Shown here one piece after another: positions 44,658 to 53,891 of a stretch of 64,000 bases of DNA (the stretch's first letter is position 1; every line of letters starts with the position of its first letter). The position numbers were made by a program, and so were the translations under genes. Location of the stretch: the NCBI RefSeq assembly GCF_037198285.1, contig NZ_CP147243.1, forward strand, positions 1,578,422-1,642,421, written 5' to 3'. The notes under the pieces are model-generated. The model did no database searches. It was not told the origin of the DNA and saw only the letters and a list, made by a program, of their open reading frames with translations. Source of the stretch: Haladaptatus sp. DJG-WS-42. Its GTDB lineage: Archaea > Halobacteriota > Halobacteria > Halobacteriales > Halococcaceae.

Positions 44658-44666
44658 GCCTTAATT
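44658..44666 (+). promoter_or_regulatory. TATA box of the RNase P RNA gene
   Basis: CCTTAATTG, centred about 25 bases before the inferred 5' end of rnpB near 44688. This agrees with the P1 helix found by pairing. Confidence 0.5.
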
Positions 44667-44687
44667 GTGCTACGCGGCCTACCATCT

Positions 44688-45013
44688 GCCGGCAGAGGGA
44701 GCCCGGTTCCCGTGGCGCAAGCCAACGAGGAAAGTCCCCCCACTGTCTGGGCAGGTGACCAGGCGCAAGTCTGGAGCGGGAGACCGCTGGCTCTGGAACA
44801 GAAACGAGACCCCTCCACCGGACCGATGAGGTGCGCGACCCCAACCGCAAGGACGGGAAGCTAACCCACCGAGGGTCGATGGTGGAGAACGGATGGAACG
44901 GCGAAACCTCACCGGTGCAAGTCCCATCGGCTAAGGTAGCCCGGACGACGATGCGGACGCTCAGCCGAATACCGGGAAGAACAGAAGGGGGCTTACTCCC
45001 CTCAGCCACTTTC
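44688..45013 (+). ncRNA. rnpB: RNase P RNA (archaeal type A)
   Basis: The universal P4 strands are present: GAGGAAAGTCC near 44734 and ACAGAAGGGGGCTTACT at 44981-44997. A terminal P1 helix pairs GGCAGAGGG (44691-44699) with CCCTCAGCC (44999-45007), with one A-A mismatch. Between them are a GGGA/TCCC hairpin and TGGC-GCAA-GCCA, a GNRA tetraloop stem near 44720-44731. Length of about 320 nt fits archaeal type A. It catalyses 5' maturation of tRNAs with protein partners. Ends are set by P1 and the TATA box and may be off by several bases. The reading frames across it are not genes. Confidence 0.88.
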
Positions 45014-45073
45014 ATACACGGAGCGACTGCACCACCACAAGCGTGATAGGTGGGGCTATCCGATAGCTTAGTA

Positions 45074-46147
45074 ATGAACGGGCGAGCCCTCCTGCTGACG
45101 CTCCTCATCGTTCTCGCGGGCTGTGCGGCCCCGATAGACCCGGGCTTTGCAGATACTGCAACGACCACGCAGTCTACCGGCCAGACCACAGCAGCACAGG
45201 CCACCCAAACCCAAACACCGACGCCCCAAGCCACGCCGACAGCCATCGGCGCACAGGACAACCCGTGGCAGGAAGAGACGCTCACAGTGGCGCTCTCGAT
45301 TCCAGAAGACGATTCCAGAGAGTACGAACCGCTCGTCGAGGAGGCGCTCGCCTATTGGGAAGCAAACAGCCAGCGCTACGCGGGCTACCCACTCTCCTTT
45401 GCCCTCGAACCGAACGCAGAAAACCCGGACATCGTCGTGGAGTTCGTCCCGCACGTCGAGACCTGCGGTGAGAAACGCGAGGTCGCTGGCTGCGCACCGT
45501 ACATCACCGACGCCCGGCAGGTGAGCCGTCCCGAGCGGATTCAGGTGCTCTCTGGACTCTCCGAAAAATCGACCGTCCTCGTCCTCAAACACGAGCTCGG
45601 CCACGCGATGGGCCTCGACCACGGCGACGAACCGCGGTCGATCATGAACGGGCAGGCGAGTCTGACGACGCTGCCACAGACGAACGCCACCGAACGGCCG
45701 CTCCCGTGGGACCACGCCGAACTCTCGGTGTACGTTGACTACGGCGTGGTGCCGGAGGGCGAACGCACAGAAGTCCGCGCGCAGCTACAACACGCCCTCG
45801 ACTACTATTCGAATGGCGCGGACAACTACGTCCCCGAAAACGTCTCCTTTGTCACGGTGAGTTCAGCGTCAGAGGCGGACATCGTGATTCGCTTTACCGA
45901 CAGCTCGCCGTGCGGCGTGGACCCCGGTTCGTGTGGCGCAGTCCGGGGCGAAGACCCTGACGGCGACGGCGCGCTCGAAACCTACACCCACCTCGAAATC
46001 ACGCTCACGCACATCGACCGTGACGCCACTGGCTGGCACGTCGGCTGGTGGCTCGGCTACGGCTTTGGCTTCGAAGCAGAATCGGAGTACCCAGACCCCT
46101 TCCGCGGTGCGTCGTATTCGGAGCGGCGCGGCGAGTGGTGGGAGTGA
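45074..46147 (+). CDS. Matrixin-like metalloprotease lipoprotein with duplicated domain
   Basis: 357 residues from the ATG at 45074: lipobox LAGC (Cys near residue 16), then a Thr/Gln/Pro linker to about residue 55. A metzincin-like domain then carries HELGHAMGLDHG near residue 175, the H-E-x-x-H-x-x-G-x-x-H zinc site. The second half (from about residue 220) repeats the same layout (LSVYVDYG, then ADIVIRF, then a Cys pair) but its would-be zinc site reads GWHVGWWLGYGFG, without HExxH. One active and one degenerate copy are inferred. Extracellular, function unknown. Confidence 0.85.
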   Translation: MNGRALLLTLLIVLAGCAAPIDPGFADTATTTQSTGQTTAAQATQTQTPTPQATPTAIGAQDNPWQEETLTVALSIPEDDSREYEPLVEEALAYWEANSQRYAGYPLSFALEPNAENPDIVVEFVPHVETCGEKREVAGCAPYITDARQVSRPERIQVLSGLSEKSTVLVLKHELGHAMGLDHGDEPRSIMNGQASLTTLPQTNATERPLPWDHAELSVYVDYGVVPEGERTEVRAQLQHALDYYSNGADNYVPENVSFVTVSSASEADIVIRFTDSSPCGVDPGSCGAVRGEDPDGDGALETYTHLEITLTHIDRDATGWHVGWWLGYGFGFEAESEYPDPFRGASYSERRGEWWE

Positions 46148-46177
46148 TTTTACCCGGTTGACAGAAACTAGTACGTC

Positions 46178-47019
46178 GTGACTGAGTCTCCACGAATCGA
46201 GTGGTAGGTCTCAGGCGACAGCTCGCGCGTCGTCCGCATTCTCAGCGTCCTTGCAGTCGCCTCGTTCGGGGCGATTGCGCTCCTCGTTGTCGTGGCTCTC
46301 GCGCTCATCGTCCCCTCGTTCTCGCCACCGCTCGCCCGTCGACCATCGCGCTGTTCGTCCTCCTCCTTCTCGTCGGCGGGCCGGGATCGATTGTGTATCT
46401 GTGGCCGATGCTGACCGACGAGAACCAACGCCCTCAGTTCACGCCCTTCGCGTTCCCGGACATTGCTGGCTGGAGACAGGTCGCGCTTTCTGCCGTGATA
46501 CTCACTGTCGTGTTTGCCCTCGCATTTCTCGCCGACGGCCGCGCATTTTACGGCATGTTCGCACTCTCGTTTCTCCTGCTCGTCGCCACCGCTGCGCTCT
46601 CTGGGGAAGGCTAGCTCGACCCTGAGCGAGGTGAACTGCACGCAGGAACCACGATTTCATTGGCTTCGCTCGCCGGAATTCGACCCGTTCGCGTCGGCGA
46701 CGTGACGCTCCGTTATCTCTCCTATAAGTCGGGCGCGTCTCGGCTGACCTCGCCGCGGCTGATTGCCGTTCCAACCGAGCGGTTCGACGGATTCCACTCG
46801 AACCTCGAATCCGGCGTGGCAGAACCGGCCCCCGACCGCGAACACCCAGACCGGGTCGTCCAAGTCATCTTACTCGCGTTCGCGGCGTTTTTCTACGCGA
46901 CCGGCGCGTTCTTCTGGTTCGTCACCGACACCGTTCAGACGAGCACCCGCCTCTACATCGTCGCTGCGGTGGCTTTACTCGGGAGTCTGTTCGTGCTGGT
47001 GGCCGTGTTTGAGGTGTGA
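46178..47019 (+). pseudogene. Membrane protein gene broken by two stops and a frameshift
   Basis: Three pieces join into one likely protein. A GTG at 46178 reads MTESPRIEW and hits TAG at 46205-46207. The same frame continues with VSGDSSRVVRILSVLAVASF and a hydrophobic helix to about 46330. A one-base deletion then shifts to the frame of STIALFVLLLLVGG and FADIAGW-like loops, ending at TAG 46612-46614. That same frame resumes directly with LDPERGELHAGTTISLAS and two more helices to 47019. About 280 residues with five to six membrane segments would result. It looks like a decayed haloarchaeal membrane protein of unknown family; sequencing error cannot be ruled out. Confidence 0.7.
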
Positions 47020-47041
47020 CTCGCCGAAACCGACAACAATT

Positions 47042-47049
47042 TTTTATAT
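47042..47049 (+). promoter_or_regulatory. TATA box of the doxX-like gene
   Basis: TTTTATAT in a local AT-rich tract, 23-28 bases before the two candidate ATGs (47069 and 47075), consistent with a leaderless transcript. Confidence 0.55.
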
Positions 47050-47074
47050 TTGGTTTACATTTTCACGAATGTAT

Positions 47075-47632
47075 ATGTCTGAAACTAATACAATGGACGC
47101 TGAGCTGTTCGGACGCAGTGTCAGTTTCGACTACTCAGAACACTGGGTGGGCTACTCCCTCGTCATTCTCCGCGTGGTCATGGGGTGGGTGCTGTTCCAG
47201 GGTGGAATTACGAAGGTTCTCGACCCAAGTTGGTCGGCCCGAGGCTTCCTCCTCAACGCGATTCCCGAAGGCAACCCGCTTGGTGGGTTGTGGATGACGC
47301 TTGGCACCGACTACATCGGGCTCATCGACCCACTCAACGCGTGGGGATTGACGCTTGCAGGCCTCGCGCTCATGCTTGGGGCGTTCGTCCGCTGGAGCGC
47401 ATTCTGGGGTGCGATAATGATGCTGTTCTACTGGGCCGCGGCCTTACAGGGTGGCCTCCTCGCCGGGCTGCCAATCGCACACGGATGGGTCGTTGACGAC
47501 CACATCGTGTACGCCGCCTTGCTGTTCGGTCTCGGTGCGTTCGGTGCGGGCCGCATTCTCGGCGTGGACGCCTACCTCGAAAAGATGGCGTTCATCCAGA
47601 ACAACGAGTGGGTCAAAAGCCTGCTCGGGTGA
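47075..47632 (+). CDS. DoxX-family membrane protein
   Basis: 185 residues (an ATG at 47069 adds two). Four to five helices, with the DoxX-type start HWVGYSLVILRVVMGWVLFQGGITKVLDPSW and LNAWGLTLAGLALMLGAFVRWSAFWGAIMMLFYW. The DoxX family covers thiosulfate:quinone oxidoreductase subunits and many uncharacterised membrane proteins; redox function is possible but unproven here. It stands alone after the broken membrane gene. Confidence 0.85.
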   Translation: MSETNTMDAELFGRSVSFDYSEHWVGYSLVILRVVMGWVLFQGGITKVLDPSWSARGFLLNAIPEGNPLGGLWMTLGTDYIGLIDPLNAWGLTLAGLALMLGAFVRWSAFWGAIMMLFYWAAALQGGLLAGLPIAHGWVVDDHIVYAALLFGLGAFGAGRILGVDAYLEKMAFIQNNEWVKSLLG

Positions 47633-47647
47633 GGTGACGCGTCTCAG

Positions 47648-48751
47648 TTAGGCTTCGTTTTCGAACCCGTCTTCCCACCGGAACAAACCATTCCGCTGGA
47701 CAACCTCGCCGTCAACTTCGATGCGCGACTCTTCGCTCATGTCCGTAATCATGTCCGCGTGGACGGCGCTTTTGTTGCCTTCTTCGCCCTCTGGGATGTT
47801 CGAGTCGTAGGCCCGGCCCACCGCGAGGTGGACGGTGTCGCCCATCTTTTCGTCAAACAGAATGGAGTCGGTGAAGCGGTCAATGCCGCGGTTCATGCCG
47901 ATGCCTAACTCTCCGAGTCGGCGTGCGCCCTCGTCGGTGTCCAAGATTTCTTCGAGTATCGCCTCGTTTTGCTCGGCGCTGAACTCCACGACTTCGCCGT
48001 CTTCGAAGATGAGGTGGACGTCGCGCACGCGCTTGCCGTTGAGCGTCATCGGCACGTCGAAGTAGACGGTTCCCTCGGTATCGTAGGGGGCGGTGAACAC
48101 CTCACCCGAGGGCAGGTTGTGCGAGTCGTAGGCCACCGACGCCCCGGAGTTCACGGCGATGCGTCCCTCGATGGACATGGTGAGGTCGGTGTCCTCCTTG
48201 ACGAGGCGAACTTCGCTTCCCGCGTCGAGGATGTCTTTCATTTGTGCCATCTCTTCTGCGAGTGACTCCCAGTCGCGGAGCACGGCGTTGTAGACGAAGT
48301 CTTGGTATTCTGCATACGACATCCCGGCTTGCTGGGCGAGCGACCGGGTCGGGTGAACGGTCGAGACCCAGTCGGTGTCCATCCGGGCTTCCCGGGCGGC
48401 GTTGGTCGCGCGGTTGTACGCCTGTCGCACGTCACTTTCGACGTCTGCGAGTTCGGTGGTGTTGAACCCGCCGCCGAGAAAGAGCACGCTGTCTGCGTTC
48501 TCGTAGGCGGCGAGTTCGGGGCCGCGCACCTCGTCGAAGTCGCCGTCGTGGTTTTTGAGGTAGCCACGGAGCATCTCAGCCGAGCTGTAGGTGACGAACA
48601 TGGTCGCGCCCACGTTCCCCAATTCCTCTGCGACGGCCACACCGAGGTCGTGGGCGTCTTCGCCGACGTTGACAATGACGGTATCGCCGCGTTCGATTCG
48701 CGCACTCCAGTTTACGAGGGTTCGGGCGTGTTCGCACACTCGCTCGTCCAT
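47648..48751 (-). CDS. M29-family (thermophilic-type) aminopeptidase
   Basis: 367 residues from the ATG at 48751 (MDERVCEHARTLVNWSARIERGD); the upstream extension is not coding-like. Landmarks: GDTVIVNVGEDAHDLGVAVAEE near residue 20, VRLVKEDTDLTMSIEGR near residue 180, the metal Glu in PSGEVFTAPYDTEGTVYFD near residue 220, RLGELGIGMN near residue 290, DEKMGDTVHLAVGRAY with its His, and SAVHADMI with the last His/Asp. It removes N-terminal residues using two metal ions in the cytoplasm. Confidence 0.9.
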   Translation of the reverse strand: MDERVCEHARTLVNWSARIERGDTVIVNVGEDAHDLGVAVAEELGNVGATMFVTYSSAEMLRGYLKNHDGDFDEVRGPELAAYENADSVLFLGGGFNTTELADVESDVRQAYNRATNAAREARMDTDWVSTVHPTRSLAQQAGMSYAEYQDFVYNAVLRDWESLAEEMAQMKDILDAGSEVRLVKEDTDLTMSIEGRIAVNSGASVAYDSHNLPSGEVFTAPYDTEGTVYFDVPMTLNGKRVRDVHLIFEDGEVVEFSAEQNEAILEEILDTDEGARRLGELGIGMNRGIDRFTDSILFDEKMGDTVHLAVGRAYDSNIPEGEEGNKSAVHADMITDMSEESRIEVDGEVVQRNGLFRWEDGFENEA

Positions 48752-48816
48752 GGGGGCGCTACACGAGGTGTGGCAAAAACAGGTGTGATTGGCGACGAGT
48801 CGTGCCGTGTGCCCGC

Positions 48817-49323
48817 CTACACCTCGAATGCCGTAAACCGTATCTCGTCGGTTTCGATTGACACACCCAACCCGCGATAATCGTCTGCGTCGCCAATCCA
48901 ATTGTGGACTCCGACAGGTCCGCCCTCGACGGCGACCCTGATGCGGAGCGGGTCGTCGAACACCGCGAGATTTGGGTAGACGTGCGTGCTCTCTTCCGTC
49001 CCGCTTGCATCGAGTTCGAGGGTATCTTCGAACACCGGTTCTTCGTCCGGTGCAGGCGTGCGCGTCTCGGTCACGGTAACGTAGGGGTCTTCTTTTTCGA
49101 CAAACGGCTTTTCCCACATCGTGATGTCTACTGTCACGGCCGTCTCAGTGTGATTTGTGAGTTTGAGGTCGTCGGCGCGCCACAGGGTCGGTTCGGTGGT
49201 TTTTGTTGGCGTGGTGGACGTGACTGTGGAGTCGTTTTCGGTGGGCGTCTGCGTGCTACAGCCTGCAATCCCACCTATCGAAAGAGAGAGCAGCGTGAGC
49301 AACCGCCGCCGAGAAAACGTCAT
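48817..49323 (-). CDS. Secreted lipoprotein of unknown function
   Basis: 168 residues from the ATG at 49323 (MTFSRRRLLTLLSLSIGGIAGC), a twin-arginine-like signal with lipobox and Cys at residue 22. A Thr/Ser linker follows, then a beta-rich domain with NHTETAVTVDITMWEKP near residue 57, reminiscent of immunoglobulin-like extracellular modules. No enzyme motif. It lies upstream of the aminopeptidase on the same strand. Confidence 0.8.
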   Translation of the reverse strand: MTFSRRRLLTLLSLSIGGIAGCSTQTPTENDSTVTSTTPTKTTEPTLWRADDLKLTNHTETAVTVDITMWEKPFVEKEDPYVTVTETRTPAPDEEPVFEDTLELDASGTEESTHVYPNLAVFDDPLRIRVAVEGGPVGVHNWIGDADDYRGLGVSIETDEIRFTAFEV

Positions 49324-49440
49324 TGAACCCACAAATTCGTGGATGGATGATGAGTTTTCTGGTGGAAAATCACTACCCGTCACGAGCGAAGCGAGTGACT
49401 GGCCGTTTTCATGTCTTCGTGAGCAAAGCGAACGAAGGCT

Positions 49441-49499
49441 CGAAGCGGGGAATCCGCTTCGGTGAAAGTTTTTGCACTGAGCGGTGCGCAAAGCGCACC
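49441..49499. terminator. Two perfect hairpins after valS
   Basis: CGAAGCGG-N5-CCGCTTCG (49441-49461) and GGTGCGC-AAA-GCGCACC (49483-49499) lie just downstream of the valS stop on the minus strand. A five-T run (plus strand) sits between them at about 49468-49473. They may end valS transcription or stabilise its 3' end. The surrounding spacer (49330-49516) is low-complexity and holds no gene. Confidence 0.45.
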
Positions 49500-49516
49500 C
49501 GAAGTCGAAAACGGTT

Positions 49517-52135
49517 CTATGGGAACAAGAGGAGCGTCGCGCCCTCGATTTCGAGGACTTCGACCTCTTCGCCCGTCGCGGCCTGCTGTTCTTCTTCGAT
49601 GTCGAAGGCGTCCGCGTCGAGGGTGATGGTCTCGCCGTCGACCTCTAACTCAACTTCGCCCGTGCGCTTTTCTTTCTTCAATTCGGCTGGGTCTGCGGCC
49701 TCGAGTGCGGCGATGACCGCGCCTGCTTTGCCGCGGAACTTCGGCCCGATGACGCTGTGGTCTGGGTCGACGCCGACCGGGACGAGGTCGACAGCAGGGA
49801 CGCCCTGCTCGATGTAGACCGGGGCGTTGACGGTGCCAGAGAGGTCGTAAGTGTCAATCGAGAGGTCGTCATCGGGGTAGAGTTCGATGCGATCGAGTTC
49901 GGCGTTGAGCGCCATGCCTTCCTCGGATTTCCACGCACGGATGGTCGAGGCGGCGTTGGCGACGAGGTCACCGCGAGCCTCTGCCTCCTCGTCTTCGAAC
50001 TTCAGCACTGGCCACGGGGCTTGGTGAACCGTCTCCTCGCCACCGGGGAGGTGGCTGTAGGCTTCCGCCGCGAAGAACGGCGCGAACGGCGCGAGCATCA
50101 CGAGCGAGGAGGTGAGCGCCGTGTAGAGGGCGTGGCGGGCAGCGTTGCGCTCGCCGGGGCGACCCTCGTAGAGGCGGCCTTTGATGAGTTCGAGATAGTC
50201 GTCTGCGAGGTCGTGCCAGACGAACTCTCGGACCTTCCGGAGCGCGGCATCGAAGCGGTAGGCGTCCATGTCGTCTGCCACTTCGTCGGCCGTGCGTGCG
50301 AGTTTCGAGAGAATCCACTTGTCCGCGTCGCGGTAGGCAGGGTCTTGAATCTCCGGCGTCTCCTCATCGAGATGCTGGAGGGCGAAGCGCGTGATGTTCC
50401 ACACCTTCGTCTGGAAGCGCGTCGCGCTCGTGACTTCCTTCCACTGGAACTGGATGTCAGAGCCGGGTTGGCCGCCGAGCGCGATGGCTTGGCGGAAGGC
50501 GTCGGCCGAGTGTTCCTCGACGACTTCTTCTGGTTGGACGAAGTTGTTGCGTGACTTCGACATTTTGTGGCCGTCTTCGCCGAACACCATGCCGTTGATG
50601 AGCGCCTCTTCCCACGGAATTTCGTCGGTGAGCGCCGCGGTGCGGAGGATGGTGTAGAACGCCCACGTGCGGATGATGTCGTGGCCCTGCTCGCGCAGCT
50701 GGACGGGCGAAAACTCCTGTTCTGGCCAGCCTGCGACGTGCATCGCGGAGATGGAGGAATCCATCCACGTGTCCATCACGTCCGTCTCCCCGCGCCAGTT
50801 GTCGCCGCCACACTCGGGACACGCTCCGATGGACGGGCCAGCGTCGGTTGGGTCAACGGGCAGGTCGTCGGTGGTTGCAACGTGGACGTGGTCGCAGTCG
50901 TCACAGAACCAGACCGGAATCGGCGTGGCGAACACGCGCTGGCGGGAGATAACCCAGTCCCACTCCATGCCTTCCGCCCAGTCTTCTAAGCGGGTGTACA
51001 TGTGCTCTGGAATCCACTCGATTTCCTGCGCCTTCGCCATGATTTCGTCCGTATCGACGCGGATGAACCACTGTTCTTTGCTCAGGATTTCGATAGGGGT
51101 GTCACAGCGCCAGCACGCGCCGACGGACTGTTCGGTGGGGTTGGTGTCGTTCAGGTAACCTTCTGCGTCGAGTTTCTCAGCGATGGCTTCCTTCGCGTCT
51201 GCGATGGTCAGCCCCTCGAACTCGCCTGCGAGGTCGTTCAGGTGGCCGTCTTCGGTGAACACCGCACGCAGGTCTAAGCCGTGTTCTGCCCACCAGCGAA
51301 CGTCCTGTTTGTCCCCGAAGGTACAGATCATGACCGCGCCGGTTCCGAAGTCGCCGTCCACGTCGTCGTCAGCGAGGAGTTCGACTTCTTGGCCGAACAG
51401 CGGCACCTCGAAGGTGTCGCCGATGCGGTCTGCGTAGCGTTCGTCGTCGGGGCTCACGGCCATGCCGACACACGCCGAGAGCAGTTCTGGACGCGTGGTG
51501 GCGATTTCGATGTCGTCGTTTTCGACGCCGGGGAAGGTGATGTAGTAGAGGGTCCCTTCGCGGTCGATGTTCTCGACTTCGGCGTCTGCGATGGCCGTCT
51601 CACAGCGCGGACACCAGTTGACGGGGTGTTCGTCGCGGTAGACGAGGTCTTTGTCCGCCATCTCGACGAACGAGCGCTGGGTTTTCCCCCAGTAGGAGGG
51701 GTCCATGGTGCGGAACTCGTGGTTCCAGTCCTGGCTGAACCCGAGGGTCTGCATCGTCTCGTACATTGCGTCGATTTGCGACTCGGTGTGCTCGATACAC
51801 ATCTGGCGGAACTCGTCGCGGGGCACGTCCGTCCGGTGGATGTCGTTGTTCTCCTCAACTTTGACTTCGGTCGGCAGCCCGTGGCAGTCCCAGCCCTGTG
51901 GGAACAGCACGTCGTCGCCTTTCAGGCGGTGATACCGGGCGGCGAAGTCCATGTAACACCAACCAAGGGCGTTGCCGATGTGGAAGTCACCGGTCGGGTA
52001 CGGCGGCGGCGTGTCGATGATGTAGTCGGGGCGCTCTTCGTCGCCCTCGTAGGCGTACACGTCGGAGCCTTCCCACGTGTCGCGCCATTTTCGCTCTATC
52101 GTGTCGGGGTCGTAGGTCTCTTGCATCTCTGTCAT
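49517..52135 (-). CDS. valS: Valyl-tRNA synthetase
   Basis: 872-residue class-I synthetase. HIGH motif as [13 protein letters not shown] near residue 47 and KMSKS as [13 protein letters not shown] near residue 530. An editing domain lies between ([22 protein letters not shown]), then the anticodon-binding part, then a short C-terminal beta region. It charges tRNA-Val. GWCYMD near residue 58 and WCPRCE are as in archaeal ValS. Two zinc-type CxxC pairs are visible (CPRCE; CDDCDH with CPECGG). The 303 bases upstream form the divergent promoter region with gnd. Confidence 0.96.
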   Translation of the reverse strand: MTEMQETYDPDTIERKWRDTWEGSDVYAYEGDEERPDYIIDTPPPYPTGDFHIGNALGWCYMDFAARYHRLKGDDVLFPQGWDCHGLPTEVKVEENNDIHRTDVPRDEFRQMCIEHTESQIDAMYETMQTLGFSQDWNHEFRTMDPSYWGKTQRSFVEMADKDLVYRDEHPVNWCPRCETAIADAEVENIDREGTLYYITFPGVENDDIEIATTRPELLSACVGMAVSPDDERYADRIGDTFEVPLFGQEVELLADDDVDGDFGTGAVMICTFGDKQDVRWWAEHGLDLRAVFTEDGHLNDLAGEFEGLTIADAKEAIAEKLDAEGYLNDTNPTEQSVGACWRCDTPIEILSKEQWFIRVDTDEIMAKAQEIEWIPEHMYTRLEDWAEGMEWDWVISRQRVFATPIPVWFCDDCDHVHVATTDDLPVDPTDAGPSIGACPECGGDNWRGETDVMDTWMDSSISAMHVAGWPEQEFSPVQLREQGHDIIRTWAFYTILRTAALTDEIPWEEALINGMVFGEDGHKMSKSRNNFVQPEEVVEEHSADAFRQAIALGGQPGSDIQFQWKEVTSATRFQTKVWNITRFALQHLDEETPEIQDPAYRDADKWILSKLARTADEVADDMDAYRFDAALRKVREFVWHDLADDYLELIKGRLYEGRPGERNAARHALYTALTSSLVMLAPFAPFFAAEAYSHLPGGEETVHQAPWPVLKFEDEEAEARGDLVANAASTIRAWKSEEGMALNAELDRIELYPDDDLSIDTYDLSGTVNAPVYIEQGVPAVDLVPVGVDPDHSVIGPKFRGKAGAVIAALEAADPAELKKEKRTGEVELEVDGETITLDADAFDIEEEQQAATGEEVEVLEIEGATLLLFP

Positions 52136-52438
52136 GGTTTGAAAGCAGCGAGTCTGAGCAGGGGCAAACCCGGTACTGCGGGTCGCCGTCGGCTAAGGAA
52201 TCGTGCGCGAGTTATTCGCGCTACAGGCGGATAGTGTCGATTGTAACTGGGTGTGTACACTCGACAACGGTGTGCCGTCGAGAGTTTCCACTGACTTACA
52301 ATCGACAATATACTACCGACGACATCACGCTCATACCCCGAGAGTTTGCCCGTATTTTGATAAAGGTTCCCGTCTTCGCGCCACAAACCCCGCGCGCCGA
52401 ACCACAACCCCTTACTTTGCGTCCACGGAGGGTGAGAT
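52136..52438. other. Divergent intergenic region, no gene seen
   Basis: 303 bases between the valS and gnd starts. Short frames here read into gnd in the wrong frame and do not look coding. AT-rich patches near 52306-52312 and 52355-52363 (ATTTTGATA) could be TATA boxes. A GGAGGGTGA-type ribosome site at 52427-52435 precedes the gnd ATG. Confidence 0.4.
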
Positions 52439-53338
52439 ATGCAACTTGGCGTCATCGGACTCGGCAGAATGGGGCAAATCGTCGTCTCTCGCGTGCTTGC
52501 AGCGGGGCACGACGTGGTCGCCTTCGACCTCGACGAAGAAGCCGTCGCCACGGCCGCGGAAGCTGGCGCGAAGCCCGCCGCCACGCTCGACGACTTTCTC
52601 GCACAGCTCGGTGAACAAAAGCGCATCTGGCTCATGGTGCCCGCGGGCGACGCGGTGGACGCCACGCTCGCGGAGCTGAATCCGGAACTCACCGACGAGG
52701 ACATCGTCGTGGACGGCGGCAACTCCTTTTTCAAGGAATCGACGCGCCGAGCCGAAGCGTGTCCGGCGGCCTATCTCGACTGTGGGACCTCCGGCGGCCC
52801 GGCGGGCGCAGAACTCGGCTTCTCGCTCATGGTCGGCGGCCCCGAGTGGGCGTACAACGAACTGACGCCGGTGTTCGACGCCGTCGCAACCGGCCCGGCG
52901 GGCCACGACCGCATGGGTCCTGCTGGCTCCGGCCACTACGTGAAGATGGTACACAACGGCGTCGAGTACGTCCTCATGCAGGCCTACGGCGAGGGCTTCG
53001 ACCTGCTCGCAAACGGCCGGTACGACCTCGACTTAGAGGCCGTTGCCCGGACGTGGAACAACGGCGCGGTCATCCGGTCGTGGCTCCTCGAACTCTGTGA
53101 GGAAGCCTTCGCAGAGGAGGGCAACGACTTGGGCGACGTCGCAGACCACGTCGCCGGTGGTTCGACGGGCACGTGGACGGTGCAGGAAGCGCTCGAACAG
53201 GAAGTTCCCGTCCCGCTCATCTACCAGTCGCTCGCAGAACGCTTCGAGAGCCGCACCGACGAGCGCTTCGCGCGGCGACTCGCAAACCGGCTTCGCTACG
53301 GCTTCGGCCGCCACGAAGTCGCGCGCAAGGACGACTGA
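52439..53338 (+). CDS. gnd: 6-phosphogluconate dehydrogenase, decarboxylating (archaeal short type)
   Basis: 299 residues, the short form used by haloarchaea. The NAD(P) Rossmann motif is GLGRMGQIVVSRVL near residue 6. GNSFFKES, then CGTSGGPAGAELGFSLMVGG near residue 113 and the catalytic Lys in GSGHYVKMVHNGVEY near residue 160 are the 6PGDH signatures. It converts 6-phosphogluconate to ribulose-5-phosphate plus CO2 in the oxidative pentose phosphate pathway. A GGAGGGTGA ribosome site is just upstream. Monocistronic. Confidence 0.93.
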   Translation: MQLGVIGLGRMGQIVVSRVLAAGHDVVAFDLDEEAVATAAEAGAKPAATLDDFLAQLGEQKRIWLMVPAGDAVDATLAELNPELTDEDIVVDGGNSFFKESTRRAEACPAAYLDCGTSGGPAGAELGFSLMVGGPEWAYNELTPVFDAVATGPAGHDRMGPAGSGHYVKMVHNGVEYVLMQAYGEGFDLLANGRYDLDLEAVARTWNNGAVIRSWLLELCEEAFAEEGNDLGDVADHVAGGSTGTWTVQEALEQEVPVPLIYQSLAERFESRTDERFARRLANRLRYGFGRHEVARKDD

Positions 53339-53564
53339 GCTTGGCGACTTTCGTGACAACTTCTAGTGTGAAATCTGGAAAAATGGCCACAAATGTTCTC
53401 GCGAATTTCTGACCGTCCGCAGTTCTAGCAATTCGGTTTTCAACGCACGCAATCTGTTTCATGACATGGGTAGACATACCATCAATATCTGGGAATATAA
53501 TCATTTTTTGCGTTATTCGCCGGTTTCGCTACGTTAAGTACCCCCTACTCCTCAACAGCAATTG

Positions 53565-53750
53565 ATGCAGGCCAACCAAGACGGGATCCCCCGTGCGGTG
53601 GACCTGGAGTACGAGAACAGCACGCTAGACGTCGCATACCGCGGCGAGTACGTCGAACTGACCGTAGACAAACTCCGGGTGCTCGGAAACACAGAGTGGA
53701 TTCGAATCGACCGAGACCACTTCGTCGAAGACCTCCGGTCTATGTGCTAA
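53565..53750 (+). CDS. Small conserved-looking protein of unknown function
   Basis: 61 residues from the ATG at 53565 (MQANQDGIPRAVDLEYENST). It is acidic with alternating hydrophobics (LDVAYRGEYVELTVDKLRVLG) that look like a small beta-sheet, and it ends in RSMC. A TATA-like CGTTAAGTA lies about 30 bases upstream. No family is recognised. Amino-acid use is haloarchaeal, so it is probably real. Confidence 0.6.
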   Translation: MQANQDGIPRAVDLEYENSTLDVAYRGEYVELTVDKLRVLGNTEWIRIDRDHFVEDLRSMC

Positions 53751-53770
53751 CCCCACCGTACACACGCAAT

Positions 53771-53797
53771 CCCCTCACCCCAACTCCCCCTACCCCC
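53771..53797 (-). repeat. G-quadruplex-type motif (four C runs on the plus strand)
   Basis: Four runs of four to five C's (53771-53774, 53778-53781, 53786-53790, 53793-53797) with 2-4 base loops, followed by AATTTT. The minus strand can form a four-tract G-quadruplex. It lies between the 61-residue gene and the E1 operon. It resembles the G-rich run near 22361. Confidence 0.5.
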
Positions 53798-53891
53798 AAT
53801 TTTCTGAACGTTCGCGCCCTTGAGTCAGTACTGTCTACAGACGTGAACGTTTAATTGCCTTCTCGGCAAATGTTGCATGCGAGGGGAAACC

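Noticed and set aside
44026..45285. A 419-residue minus-strand frame over AMMECR1 and rnpB
   Set aside because: Composition is Arg/Pro/Ser-rich without family features; it covers an RNA gene and a real gene in another frame.
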